Assembly: GCA_028583405.1 (NCBI GenBank)
Contig: CM053256.1
Location: forward strand, 10,428,494-10,492,493
From: Pogonophryne albipinna
Taxonomy: Eukaryota; Chordata; Actinopteri; Perciformes; Artedidraconidae
Length of the DNA: 64,000 nt
Reading direction: 5' to 3'
The translations under genes were made by a program, and so were the position numbers. Position 1 is the first letter of the stretch. Each line of letters opens with the position of its first letter. A model generated the notes under the pieces. That model saw only the letters and a list, made by a program, of their open reading frames with translations. It did no database searches and was not told the DNA's origin. Shown one piece after another: positions 36,087 to 47,590 of this stretch.

Positions 36087-36584
36087 CAGGGTTCTTACGG
36101 TAATTAAAACCCTGGAAAAGTCATGGAAATTCAAAATGCTAATTCCAGGCCCTGGAAAAGTTATGGAAAACAATATTTTTCCCAAAGTTTTGGAAAAGTC
36201 ATGGAAATGTAACTAAAGTTGCATCAAATATAATTTATATTTTATCTAATCGCCGAAATAGTAATACTATAACGATAATAAATACTGTATCGTATAGTAA
36301 TGAAACGTAAAATGGCATTTAACTGACACAGGTATTTTGCTGGTGAGATCTTTTAGTTGCTTTAGCGTGTAGAAGCTAGTAAGCCTACTATTTGATTTGT
36401 TTTAGATAGGCACAACATATTTCATATGCAGACCTTATTTTCCTGTTCCATGTTCAAATAAACCATTTTCAGTGGTACCGCTGAGAAAGAGTAATTTTTT
36501 TGGTCATGGAAAATTAGGTAAAGGTCATGGAGAAGTCATGGAAAAGTCATTGAAAATCATTGGTGAAAAGGTGTATGAACCCTG
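36087..36584. mobile_element. hAT-like MITE with CAGGGTTC ends
   Basis: The ends CAGGGTTCTTACGG and GTGTATGAACCCTG are inverted, and ACTGTC directly abuts both ends. Inside, the motif GGAAAAGTCATGGAAA recurs several times, a composition typical of a common fish non-autonomous element. About 498 bp, with no coding potential. Confidence 0.8.
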
Positions 36585-37385
36585 ACTGTCCTTTGAAACA
36601 CCATTTAGGGCTCCGTTTCCTGTCTGTTCTCCTTTTAGATGAGATGACATGATGATGATGATGATAATTTGCGTCACTCTCTTTGTAATACATTTTCTCT
36701 TCTGCACTGCTCTCTTTATAGATATATAGAGATACAGAGGCCAACTTAAGTAATGAACGTGTATCCAAAAGATGTGAGGCCTTTCTGTTTACCAAGAGGA
36801 CTCAACACATTTTTGATCTACCGTTCAGTATACATAGTAACCTGTTATCTATTATTCCTCTCATTTTAAATTGGATTTAAATATGTTTGAGGTACCGATG
36901 ACAAGATTATAGTATCAGATGTGTCCTCCCTGACGTCGCTCTAAAATGGTCTTAGCTATTACTTTGTTACAATGGAGCCTCAATGACCTCCTTGGCCCAC
37001 ATCTGAACTAAGAGAAGTCATAGAAATCTGAAACTAGATCACTACAGCCTTTAGAAGTTGCTGTAAGCAGATCAAAGTAGAGATAGTTAATATCTCCTCT
37101 GATCTGTGATCTATTTGTTGCAGCTCTGTATCAAAACAAGATATTGTACACTCCCTTCAAAAGGCTTCATTTGTGTTTGAAATCACTGGAATTTCCCTTC
37201 AAGGACAATTCAGTCCTTGTCCCTGATATTGGTCCCTTTTATCGCTTATACTCTTGATTTTGTGCTGCCTTTATTAAGTCACAATGTCCTGTGTTTTTTA
37301 CTCTTGTATGTCGACTGTTTATCCCACATCTCAACTGTCAACCTGACCTTATAAAACAAAGTACGTTTTACAGTACGTGGACAAA

Positions 37386-37605
37386 TTACATTACATTTCA
37401 TTTAGTTGACGCTTTTATCCAAAGCGACTTACAATAAGTGCATTCGACCAAGAAGATACAAACTTGAAGAAAACAGAATCATATAAGTACATCAGGTTTC
37501 ATAGAGCTAAACCATTTCAAGTGCTACTCAACTGGCTTTAGATAAGCCAGTCCTTTGTTAGTGTATAAATGCTCTGTTAGTATGTAAGTGCTTATAAGTG
37601 CTTTT
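37386..37605 (-). mobile_element. 3' fragment of the L2-like LINE
   Basis: About 220 bp closely match the 3' end of the element at 5430-7206, including the ATTAC tail, GACGCTTTTATCCAAAGCG and the AAACCTGATGTACTTATATG block (minus strand). It is a heavily 5'-truncated copy in the same orientation. Confidence 0.88.
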
Positions 37606-40095
37606 TATTTTGTTTTTTAAAAATGAAATAGAAAGAAAGAGGTCTCACTCTCAGCTCCCATCTATAGCCATCACTATGCTATGACCCTGCCATGCGGCCA
37701 GCCGGATCACCCCCCCCCCCTTCCTCCTGATCCTGGTCCTGCTCCAGCACTTACCAAGGATTTAATGTTGCCCCATCATCTGTCGGGCAGATCAGATCAG
37801 CGCTGTAATACACAGCAGCATGTGAGGCCACAACCCGATACAGAAGTCCTGAAAAACAACAGCCGAAAAAATCTGTGTAATCCCACAATTACTGTAATAA
37901 CTCTCTCTGCGTTCTCTTTTTCACATACACAGTGCTTTGGCAAATTTAAATCTGATGTTCAGGAGTTAAGAGTGATGTAAGGCCGGGTCTTTCTGGAACA
38001 ATGTGTATTCTGATAGACGGATTGTAAACAAAATACCAATGGGTGGTTTCCAGCCGTATAACAATATGCTGCCGGCGGGGGATCTCAAGCTAACATGCTA
38101 AGCCTCTTCGCAAAGCAATTTTTTACAGTAACTCCTGATAAAAAGCTTTGTTCTGATATCCTTTGACACAGAAAGGAACTGCAGAAGACAAAACATGTTT
38201 TCATTTCCAACAGTCCAAACTAAATAATTTCAGCTAAATAAATCTGCCATGAAATCAACCCAGGGTGTGTTGAGTAGTATGATATAAAACCTGTTATCAG
38301 CTTTCAGCCACATCTTGTATCTTTCAGTTTACGACCGTCTGACACTCCTTCTTTGTTTTAGTGTTGGTGCTAAGTAGATAAGAACATGTCTTTGTGTTGG
38401 CGATGCTCCTGAAAGTTGTGACCAGAATCATTTTGTATTTATTTAAACCTCTCAGCCAAAATCTCTTAAAATTAACTAATTATTATCTTAGCAAGGATGG
38501 TTTTTAAATCTCAATGGACTGCTGAATACTGCTTCCTTGTATGTTAGCTTTAGCAGTTGTAGCGTACAAGATTTAAGAAATTACAATTTGAGAATAATGC
38601 TTTCCTTATTGGCTTAAGTGTGATGTAGCATGCATGTTAATCATCCGTCACGTTGAACAGGCAACAGCCGTGATTTGGATCTATTATTTGCGTTGGCACT
38701 TGCACATAAGTCCATTTATAAACACATTTATTCTCAAGAGATATCAATACATTTGAATAATTCATATACAAAATAATTCATTTAATTGTAGCAGATGGGA
38801 AGCAGATGCATTTACTTGCATACAGTGTTGCATACATACAGTCTTTACATTTAAAATTATGCTACGACTGAAGATTATTGTCATTAAATGAACACTACTG
38901 TAGGTCATTATTCATTATTTAATTGATTGGTCTGCAAAATCAAATATTAAATAAAAATAAAACAGTAAAACACAAAGCCAAAGATGATGGCATCTAATTG
39001 CTAGCTTGTTCTTAAGATGAACAAAAGAAGCCGATTTGTTCAATTCGGAGGCTCTAAATAGGTATAGTGGGTAATTTTTGCTTTAGAAAAGATCTGTGCA
39101 ACCTGTGATGTTTCATGCATCCCATGTGTATCCACTTTGCCTCAAACTGTTGTTTTTTCAGGTTTAATGATTCCCCACTATCAAAATTCCTCTTGACAGC
39201 CACATTTTGCATTCTGTTAGAAATGTGGAAAGATCAATGCTGGCTGAGAAACAAGAACTTTTTTCCACTTGTTGCTGAACATTGCAACACAAACGTTGAG
39301 TCCAGAATAAAACTGTTGCTCAGTTCAGTGCTGTGCTGAGAGTTTGTGACACGAATATAAACTTTAACCATTAGTGAATTTGTATTGAATCACCTACATC
39401 TATACGGCCTTCTTATTTATATTTTTACTCAAAACAAATGTTATACAAAAACTAGGTTTCACAAGACAGCAGTTATTTATTTTCCCACAGTTGAAGCAGC
39501 CTTTTCAGTCCAGATACGTGATCAAGGACTCTACTCCCACTCCTCTCTACTTCTTTCTCACTCTTTTCTTCTCAGACACTTATAATGCCCTTTATTGGTG
39601 AGGGTCATGGAGTTGCTGTGAGCCATACAAATAGCCTTCAATAGCTTACAAGATGCATCCAGAATGCGGTGGACACATTTTTGTTTTGTTTATACTCGTG
39701 TACAGTCAACAAAATGCATAAATTACTAGCAAAACATAAAATCTAACGTATGTAATTAGAGTTAAAATGAACAATCAACATTCAACTGAATGCAATAGTC
39801 TATTTGTGCATTATCTTTAAGATTCTGTAAGAAAAAAAGTATAGGCTAAATGTAAAGCAAAATATAAACCATTCCATTTGCACATAATGTGAGGGCTTTG
39901 TATGATAATGGACACTAAATTGATTTGAAGTCACTGCTTCACATGATATCGAAGCTCTTGGAAAAATCCAGACTTTAATCATAAACTGCTGAATGTTTTC
40001 ATTAAACTAATCATAAAATAAAAAGTTGTCTAGAATCCAATAAAAAGGCATGTCCTACAAAAGTTAATATCGTCCTGCTTTATAGGCGGCAGCAC
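37606..40095. other. Intergenic, no gene recognised
   Basis: AT-rich sequence. A plus-strand frame at 37681-37980 opens with a Pro-rich stretch but has no recognisable domain. No repeat boundary or RNA gene is evident. Confidence 0.45.
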
Positions 40096-40485
40096 TTAAA
40101 GGTGGGGTTGGTAATTTTGGAGAAACCAGCTCGAGTGCGCTAGAATTTGAAAATAGAAAGCCGGAAAAAATCTGCCACTTCCTTACAGAGCCCCTCCTCC
40201 AACACACACGAATGCGCACATGACCAATGAGGGCACGAGATAAGTTTGTGCACAGATGGAAGGCTGACAGGCAGGTAGGCCATCCAGTTATTTTAGCCGG
40301 GCCGGCTAAAATGATTGGTCGTGCGTTTTACAGCGCCACGGCTTCCACAGATGACATTTTGTTATGGATTTTTTGTCAAAGCACTTAAGATATTCATTGC
40401 TATCGGGATGTTGAGATCATTCCATGGAATATAACAAAAAGTGTTTCTCGAGCCGGTTTCTCAAACGTACCTACCCCACCTTTAA
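40096..40485. mobile_element. MITE with TTAAAGGTGGGGT inverted ends, copy 1
   Basis: It begins TTAAAGGTGGGGTTGGTAA and ends with the near-complement GTACCTACCCCACCTTTAA. The interior (CTCGAGTGCGCTAGAATTTG and onward) is shared in opposite orientation with the larger copy at about 60165-61229. About 390 bp, non-coding. Confidence 0.85.
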
Positions 40486-40515
40486 TAATAAATGTACTTC
40501 AAGTTACATTGCACC

Positions 40516-40954
40516 CAGGGCCGTTTCTTCCTATAGGCGGACTATGCAGATACATAGGGCCCCCGTGGCCACTAGGGGCCCCCAAGCTGAAAGTTCAGCC
40601 TCAATATATTTGGGGAGAATTAAAATTAGCTGTCCTTATTTGTAGACAGCCAAGCCCCCTTCTGTGTTCGGTGAAGCATGATATGCTTAAAAATCAAATG
40701 TAGGATATAAACACAACTAAACTGCAATGATAGCAAAGCTGAGGCATGTGTTTTTGGGGTAATACAGTCCAAATCATCGTTGTCACCCAATGAGTGACGT
40801 CTGAGGAAGATGTAAAATGTAACAGATTGATGCATCTCCACAGATCATCTTAAAGGCTTTGGAATCCCCCCATTGTAGTTACAAAAAACTGTAAAAACTA
40901 GGGCCCCCAAACAGCATCTTGCATAGGGCCCCCAAAAAGCTACAAACGGCCCTG
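40516..40954. mobile_element. Short element with CAGGGCCGTTT inverted ends
   Basis: CAGGGCCGTTTCTTC at the left and ACAAACGGCCCTG at the right are inverted, and blocks around AGGGCCCCC occur near both ends. This looks like a non-autonomous hAT-like element. I could not find a clean 8-bp target duplication. Confidence 0.7.
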
Positions 40955-41123
40955 CAACACTGGTCTACAGCCCATGTCTCTGAATTATCAATACAAGTCA
41001 AGAGCACATTAATCTGCAGAAAACATAATCTATATTCTGTGAAGATTTGTTTTTAGATGAATTGTATATCCCTCTTGTGTAGATATAAGCCGAGAAACAG
41101 TCCATTGCCAGACAGTGAGCGAA

Positions 41124-41130
41124 TGAGTCA
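41124..41130 (+). promoter_or_regulatory. AP-1-type site upstream of gem
   Basis: TGAGTCA about 90 bases upstream of the gem TATA box matches the AP-1 consensus. GEM is known as a growth-factor-inducible immediate-early gene, so the site is plausible, but it is a single 7-base match. Confidence 0.4.
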
Positions 41131-41219
41131 TGAAAGTAAATACCCAACACATCACACTGAACACTCATGCTCCACTTGTGTCATCCCCCTCCTCTTCCTC
41201 CCCCTCATCCTCCTCCTCT

Positions 41220-41228
41220 TTATATAAA
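41220..41228 (+). promoter_or_regulatory. gem TATA box
   Basis: TTATATAAA follows a long pyrimidine-rich stretch (41170-41219) and lies about 430 bases before the gem start codon. Transcription would begin near 41250. Confidence 0.6.
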
Positions 41229-41268
41229 CTGCAGGGAAACCCCATCAGAGCATTAGAGACAAACTCAG

Positions 41269-41304
41269 ATGGAGATTACTGACAGACTGCAGCAGGCCCA
41301 TTAA
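41269..41304 (+). CDS. Possible upstream ORF in the gem 5' leader (11 codons)
   Basis: ATG at 41269 opens a frame of 11 codons closed by TAA at 41302-41304, just downstream of the TATA box and about 360 bases before the gem start. If the leader is transcribed as expected, it could dampen gem translation. A possible acceptor (TTTTCCCTAATAG, ending near 41610) suggests the leader may be spliced. Conservation in other fish would decide it. Confidence 0.35.
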   Translation: MEITDRLQQAH

Positions 41305-41660
41305 ATCGCTCCGGGATTTACCAATCAAATGTCTTGCAATGTTCCTGTGAATTTAGTTTTTTAAGGCGGGACACACCTTTTTGCATCTGATCTTTATAGT
41401 AGAAATAATTTATTTTGATCAGGCTTGGTGCAATAACTTACTGTTGAGTAAAACTGCAGGAGATAAACTAAGTCTACTTCACTGTCTTGTTTCTACACGT
41501 GGGACTTCAGTGCATTTTGTAAGTAAACAAACTGGCATTTTATGTGTTTTTGAAGCGGATAAGAAGCTGTAAAGCAACTGTTTTGTCGAGGGTGTTTTCC
41601 CTAATAGAAGTTAAATCCCACCGGTAAATCCAGCTCAACCTCACGTTAACCCCCGGCACC

Positions 41661-43056
41661 ATGCTGTCCAGTGTGCGCCGGCACAGCCTCCGCCTGCAGA
41701 CCGAGCTGCACCGCTGGAGCATCTGCGACCCGGGCAGCCAGCAGCTCACCGACAGCCTCCTGGCCCGGGTCCCCGCCTGCATCTCCCGCTCCAAGTCCTG
41801 CACCAACTCCGCCGGGGAGTCGGACGGGAGCCGCCTGAGCTGGTCGTCCTCAGACTCGTTCATCTCCACCGACTCCGCCGGGGAGTCTGCGGAGCCCGGC
41901 GGCCCGTACCGGGTTGTGCTGTTGGGGGCCAGCGGGGTCGGAAAGACGGCCTTCGCCAACATCTTCGCCGGAGCAGCGGACAGCGATGACTGCGAGCTGT
42001 GTGGAGGTGAGGAAAGACGACAAATATAACTATCGTGAAACTTTATTTTTGATAAACGACAACAACAAAAAAGAAATCCACATGAATAAATGACAACGTA
42101 CTTTTTGTCATAATACAATCTAGTATTGGCATAACATCTGATAAGGACAAATATTATGTCAGTGTGTAGGCTATTACCTTGCATTTGTTAACGGCGCTAA
42201 AAAAGCACAATATTGTTCCTATTTTTTGTATATAAGTCTATTGTTTCACTTTTAAAGTGTTCCCCTTTGTTATGTGTTTCTTTCCAGAAGAGGTGTGTGA
42301 GAAGGAAATTGAGGTAGATGGAGAGCCTGCAACTCTGACTCTTCTTGACACATGGGATGCAGAGGTGAGACAGAAACAGCTACATTGACTTGTGTGACTC
42401 AGAAGATGGCACACTGACTGTACACATCTAAGTGAAAATATTGAATCTAACTGTTTGTATTTGTGTTTTCAGACTGACAACAAATGTGCTCAGGAGCCCT
42501 GCATGCAGACAGGTGATGCCTACCTGCTGCTGTACTCTGTGACTGACCGGGCCTCGTTCCTGCGAGCCTCTGAGCTCAGGATCAGCCTGCGGTGCGTCCA
42601 TCCTGCACAACACACACCCATCATCCTGGTGGGGAACAAATGTGACCTGGTGCGACGCAGAGAGGTGTCTGTCAGTGGTGAGGAGGATACAATCCCTGTC
42701 TGTGCATAATGAGCACTATTCACTGTAAGGTTTTAACTTATTTAAGTACTCATCATTGGCTTTCTGTTTCAGAGGGTCGTGCCTGCGCTGCTGTCTTTGA
42801 CTGCAAGTTTATTGAAACCTCAGCCGCCATGCAGCACAACGTGTGGGAGGCTTTTCACGGCATGGTGCGACAGCTGCGTCTACGCCGAGAATCCAAGGAA
42901 GCCAGCAGGCACCGCAGGCACATAAACTGTAACGCACGCAGAGAGAGCCTCCCTAAGAAGGCAAAACGCTTCCTAGACAAGGTGGTGGCAAAGAACAATC
43001 CCAGTGTGGCGTTATGGCTCAAGTCTAAGTCCTGCCATGATCTCTCCGTGCTGTAG
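41661..43056 (+). CDS. gem: gem (GTP-binding protein GEM, RGK family), four coding exons
   Basis: GEM is a Ras-related RGK GTPase at the plasma membrane and cytoskeleton. It inhibits high-voltage-activated calcium channels through their beta subunit and restrains Rho-kinase. Exons: 41661-42006, 42288-42364, 42473-42677, 42773-43056, with all phases matching, 303 aa (human GEM is 296). The N-terminal extension contains RRHSLRLQTELHRWSICDPG. The G domain shows the P-loop GASGVGKT, an RGK-type G3 region LLDTWDAE in place of the usual DxxG, G4 NKCD, and G5 ETSA. The basic calmodulin-binding tail and the conserved terminus SKSCHDLSVL are present, and there is no CAAX prenylation box, as expected. 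The start ATG has good context (GGCACCATGC). It lies between rad54b and cdh17, as in mammals. Confidence 0.96.
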
Positions 43057-43645
43057 GAGCCTGACGGACGCTTTGGTTTAACTCTGCGCCAAACCTTTAA
43101 AGCAGACTCCAACCTGGAGAGCAGAACATGGTGACACCTGCTTCTGAAGGGCTAAACGTTGGATGGTTCAAACCTCAGTCCTCAGTGTTCACACTGAGCC
43201 AGGCTGGTGTACCTGAGAGGTGTTTGCAACTTTTCTGCAATGCATCCATATGCTGCTCTCTAAAGCAGACTGAGTGGAAGAGCACAGCTTTTGCAATGGA
43301 CTTGACGCAAAGACTTCATGTGTTTATGAGGCATTAATGTTGGAGGATTACCGATGGAAACTGAGAGAAGGCTGTGATGTTTCTGTGTTTTGAACAAATG
43401 CATTCATATTGTCCTTTTCTCTCCTGCCTTCTCTCTTTCCTCATCCTTTTGCTCTCATCCCTGCCAAACGTGTCGTCTGTCAAAGTGCTGAGATTACCAG
43501 TTGTAAGCTATTGATGATTAAATATGAGGATGATCATCTAGTGGTTTCTTTGATTTGATTTATTACGTGTTGTCTTTGCACTCTGTAATAAATAATAAAT
43601 AACAGACTAATGATGTATTTTGCTACTTGTAGTGTTGTTTATTGA

Positions 43646-43651
43646 AATAAA
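43646..43651 (+). promoter_or_regulatory. gem polyadenylation signal
   Basis: AATAAA about 590 bases after the gem stop, followed by sequence rich in TG and T. Other AATAA-type words lie just upstream near 43588. Confidence 0.6.
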
Positions 43652-44417
43652 GTGACATCATCCAATTTTGGACAATAAAAAAAAACTGTTGCTTGTTGTC
43701 TGTCATCTCAAAATTAACAATGACATGGGTGACTCAGCTTTGATACAAAAGAGACACAACTGAGCTGTCAAAAGATGAGTCAGGTGACATTAAAGCTGAA
43801 CACATAAGTCCCCTTTTTATGTTTGTCTGTCTGCGTGACAAAGAAAAGTGGTAAAATATATTGCCACGGTAACATTCCCAGGAAGTGTTTTGTGTATGTT
43901 CATTTGAGTGACCGTCAGGCAGATGGTGTTGGAGCCAGAAAATCTATCAGAAGGCAGAGCAGCAAACATTAGATAACAGAGTCCCCTCCATCTGAATTCA
44001 TGGTTTCATCCGCTGAGCCATCAACTCACAGGTTCTGGTTAAATGACGGTGCTGTGAAACGGTGACTCACACACAGCCTGTTATTCTACAGTTGCAGATT
44101 CACATAAAGCTCTGCGTTGTTTCCAAGCAGCTTTCCGCAGCTTGTCAAGCCTGCAGCTTTTAGCCCATGATAATAGCCTGTGTAGCATTAGGGTGTTTTG
44201 GAGATAATTCTGGCTAAATGTGAGGTCGGGTGATGAATGTGAAAGCAGTACAAATCTTGAAAATATTGGACAAAAAACGAATAAAGTACTATTGTTGCCA
44301 CATTTTAAGTTAAAACAAGATTCTTGCACACATTGTTTTATCATACAAAGCTTGAGTGTATTGGACTCGTCATCTTCAAAGCAAATACAGCAAGAGATTA
44401 CAGAGCTGCAGCAGATC
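43652..44417. other. Intergenic after gem, nothing recognised
   Basis: Unique-looking sequence between the gem 3' end and the next transposon. No gene, RNA or repeat boundary is evident. Confidence 0.4.
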
Positions 44418-44425
44418 CACTAGAG

Positions 44426-44899
44426 CAGGGGTGTCAAACTCAATTTAAACTCGGGCCACATTAGCATCATGGTTGCACTCAAAGGGCCAGTTTTATATAT
44501 AAGAATACATATATAAATATTTAATATATATAAAATCATTTATTATATAACATTATTTCCTCTGCATTGGATTATTATCGGATAGGTTAATCACTTCATA
44601 ATTAACTACGTCTGAAAGCAGAAGTCTAGGGCAAACAATTGCAAGTCTCTTCAGTGAGAATGTCACAAAATGATTTAAAAAGAAAAGCCAAATTCTGAAA
44701 AAAAAAAAGAAGTCAAATTCCGGGAAAAAAATATCATATTTGAGATGCATTGTGGGACATGTAGTTTATGGGCAATGTGCTTCTGTAAAGCGGCATGTAA
44801 CCGTATAATAAACATATTATGTTCTTTGCTCTTGTGGGGCCACATGAAATTAATTCGCGGGCCGGATTTGGCCCCCGGGCCTTGACTTTGACACCCCTG
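44426..44899. mobile_element. hAT MITE with an exact 8-bp target duplication
   Basis: The ends CAGGGGTGTCAAACTCA and TTGACTTTGACACCCCTG are inverted, and CACTAGAG is duplicated exactly at 44418-44425 and 44900-44907. The 8-bp duplication and CAG-CTG type ends are hAT hallmarks. Only 474 bp, no transposase. Confidence 0.93.
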
Positions 44900-45899
44900 C
44901 ACTAGAGCATCTTGATGTGGCTACTGTCAGATAAAACATATTTTGCTCGGACAGCTTTTTCTGTGAAAGGAACAAAGTCCTTGAAATGGCTACCTGATCA
45001 CTTGAAGTGTGCTGCAAATTCACCACTTTAAAGAGAGATACCACTCTGTTAGTTCAGAAACAAAGCTGTACTCATCTCTATTCTTTTAATGTTATGTTTT
45101 TATGTGTGTTTAATTGTATCTGGGTATTCAGCATTTACTTTTACATTCCTGTTCTAATCCCCCAGATTTTGTTTGGCAACTTGCTTTGGCATTTGTCTAT
45201 GTTAAATGCTCCTATTAACTATACCATCAATTAATAATAACACGTGAAGAAAAACATGGGCTTTCAGGTTTTTTATGGCGTTATAAACTTTCTAGAAGTG
45301 GGAAAGTTTAGGGAGGAATCTCACCTGCTGTTGAACACTTTAGACTGTCCCTTGACCTGCTGAATCACACCAGATGACCCCATAGGTTTGCATTCTTATG
45401 ATGCAATGGATTGTGAGTGTAATCTGTGAGTCCTATTGTCTATGCACACACACAGCTCTTATCAGGCACTGCTACTAATGGAAAATCTGACAGGAAACAG
45501 TGCAGAGGTGCATAGGTCAAAGTCCGAGGGGAATTTAGAAACTAAAATGCTGAATAGCAGATTTCTACATACATTTACCCCCATTGTTATTCCCTTTTCA
45601 TTCCAAGTTTTTCTCTTTTTCTTTTCAATGAACACACCTGTTGTCTCAAAAATACTCAAGTGAAAATCCTTCAGCTTGTTTGTTTGCTACTATAATCCAC
45701 TATCAATCTATACCTGGTGAGTATTTATGTAAAATCAGTGTCTAATATTAAGTGATAATTTGTTTGTCTTTTACAGTACTGTCTGAATCATTGTTCTGTT
45801 CTTCCTGTCTCCTTCTCCCTTGTCAGCTTCTCTTCCATTGGCTAGCTCCACATGAGGGCAGGGATATTAGACAATCATTAGATCCAATAAAACATAGCT

Positions 45900-45992
45900 G
45901 GTTAGCGCTTCGTTAACGTTTGACCAGACAGGATGGGGCTGCTAAGATCACTCTGAGGTCTGGGGAGTGACTCGCTAGATCGCTTCGGAAAG
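45900..45992 (+). other. Possible non-coding first exon of cdh17
   Basis: A strong donor, AAAG|GTAAGT, occurs at 45993. The first cdh17 coding exon begins after an acceptor at 47580-47581 with only nine bases before ATG, so an upstream untranslated exon is needed. This is the best candidate by signal strength and position. The exact start is not visible. Confidence 0.35.
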
Positions 45993-47590
45993 GTAAGTCT
46001 GCTCACTCTCTGTTTCCTAGCTTTGGAAATGTTGAATATTTGGAGTAGATTTTGATGTGAGAATTGGACAGAAACTGATCTGCCTCTTTGGGTTTAACTG
46101 GATGTGTTTAGTGTGCCAGGTGCTTTTAGTTTGGTTCAGAAAGGCTGTGATCTTCAGTTGACTTTGGAAGGGCCTTTGCATCAGGCGTTGGCAAATCTGA
46201 CATTCGACCTGTCCTTCCTCTCTGGTGGCTTCCTGGTTTGTCTCCAGTGCCTGGCTTTCAGGGGATATTACCTGTATGGGGCACTATATTTGTTATAACA
46301 GCTGAAATGCAGACTGACAAAGGTCATTGAGACAATTTGCTAAAAGGAGGAAGAAAGGGCCTGCAACACCAAAGTTATTCCATCATACTTACATCAATCC
46401 TTGTTGCGACAAATACATTAAATACATCCATTTACAGAGTTTTTTCCTCACAGGAAGTCAAGCTTAAATTAAAAGTGATTTCTGTTAAATGGTAGTGCCA
46501 GCAATGTCTTGTTTGTTTGAATATTCCCGTCAGCAGAGGTAGTGATCCTATGGAGACAAAATCAGAATTAAAGTTGAACTCAAGCGAAAGTGAACTAAAG
46601 TTACCATACTTCCTTATATTATCTTATATTAAGGAGTGTACCAGGGCGGTGACATTAAAGGTGTGCTGTGCTACAATAAGGTCATTAGCCGCGACTCAAT
46701 GTCACCTTCACTTTTCTGTGGCCGCAGACTTTAGCCTCCTCTCTACGCTGCTTTTTACAAGTCTGCATATCTCAAACGTGACAACTTTTCGATACAATCC
46801 TGATACATTTTCTTAGCACAATCCGTTAGTTTAGTCTTGTTCGACATTAATTAATACTGTCATTGTCCAGAGCGTAGTCATTGTGATGTTCCCTCAAACA
46901 GTATTGAACATATATTCTGCTGTTATCTGGACATAATGTCTTTGAAACACTTTGTACATTTTGGATGTCAGAGAGACAGTGTTTGCTATCAATCAATTTA
47001 TACAAAATGAAACCACACCCACCTACAAACACACAATGGAGGCTGTTATGTTATTCTAAACTCTGAGATAGCTGTAAACTCATTGAGGTTTCCACATTGA
47101 GCTTTGGGTACCTTTGTCATGTTGATACCCTGTGTGAAAAATTGTTTTTTAAAAGTCTGGCGATGCATTTGAGCTCTGACTTTCAGTTTCTGCTGTGTGC
47201 TGAGGTGGGTGGTTAAGCTGGATGTGTGGGTGGAGCCACACAAGGAGATACCATGTTCATGTGTAGATACCCAAGGACACATTTTCCTTGTCTTTATGAA
47301 TCAATAACTAATTTTGCTGAACAGAGAAAGTTGTGTACTGAAGGTTAATTGTTTCTAGAAGGACTCAGTAACAATTATCGACACAATTTTCCATCATTCC
47401 CGTTAGCAGAAGATGTGAATTTAACAGCAGAGCACAGTATTCAAATCTTATATAATGTCTTTCAAGGGCTTAATTTAAACCATCCTCTCATGTCACCTCT
47501 GCCTCCTCAACATCTTTCTTTCCCGGCCCTTTCACCATGTTTTAATAACACCTATCCCCCATATCTCCTCTTCCTTCCCAGGCTGTGATC

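Noticed and set aside
36653..36668. GATGAT run as a possible regulatory repeat
   Set aside because: Only about five units, with no supporting context.
40516..40954. 8-bp target duplication for the CAGGGCCGTTT element
   Set aside because: The flanks (ATTGCACC and CAACACTG) do not match, so the hAT assignment rests on the ends only.
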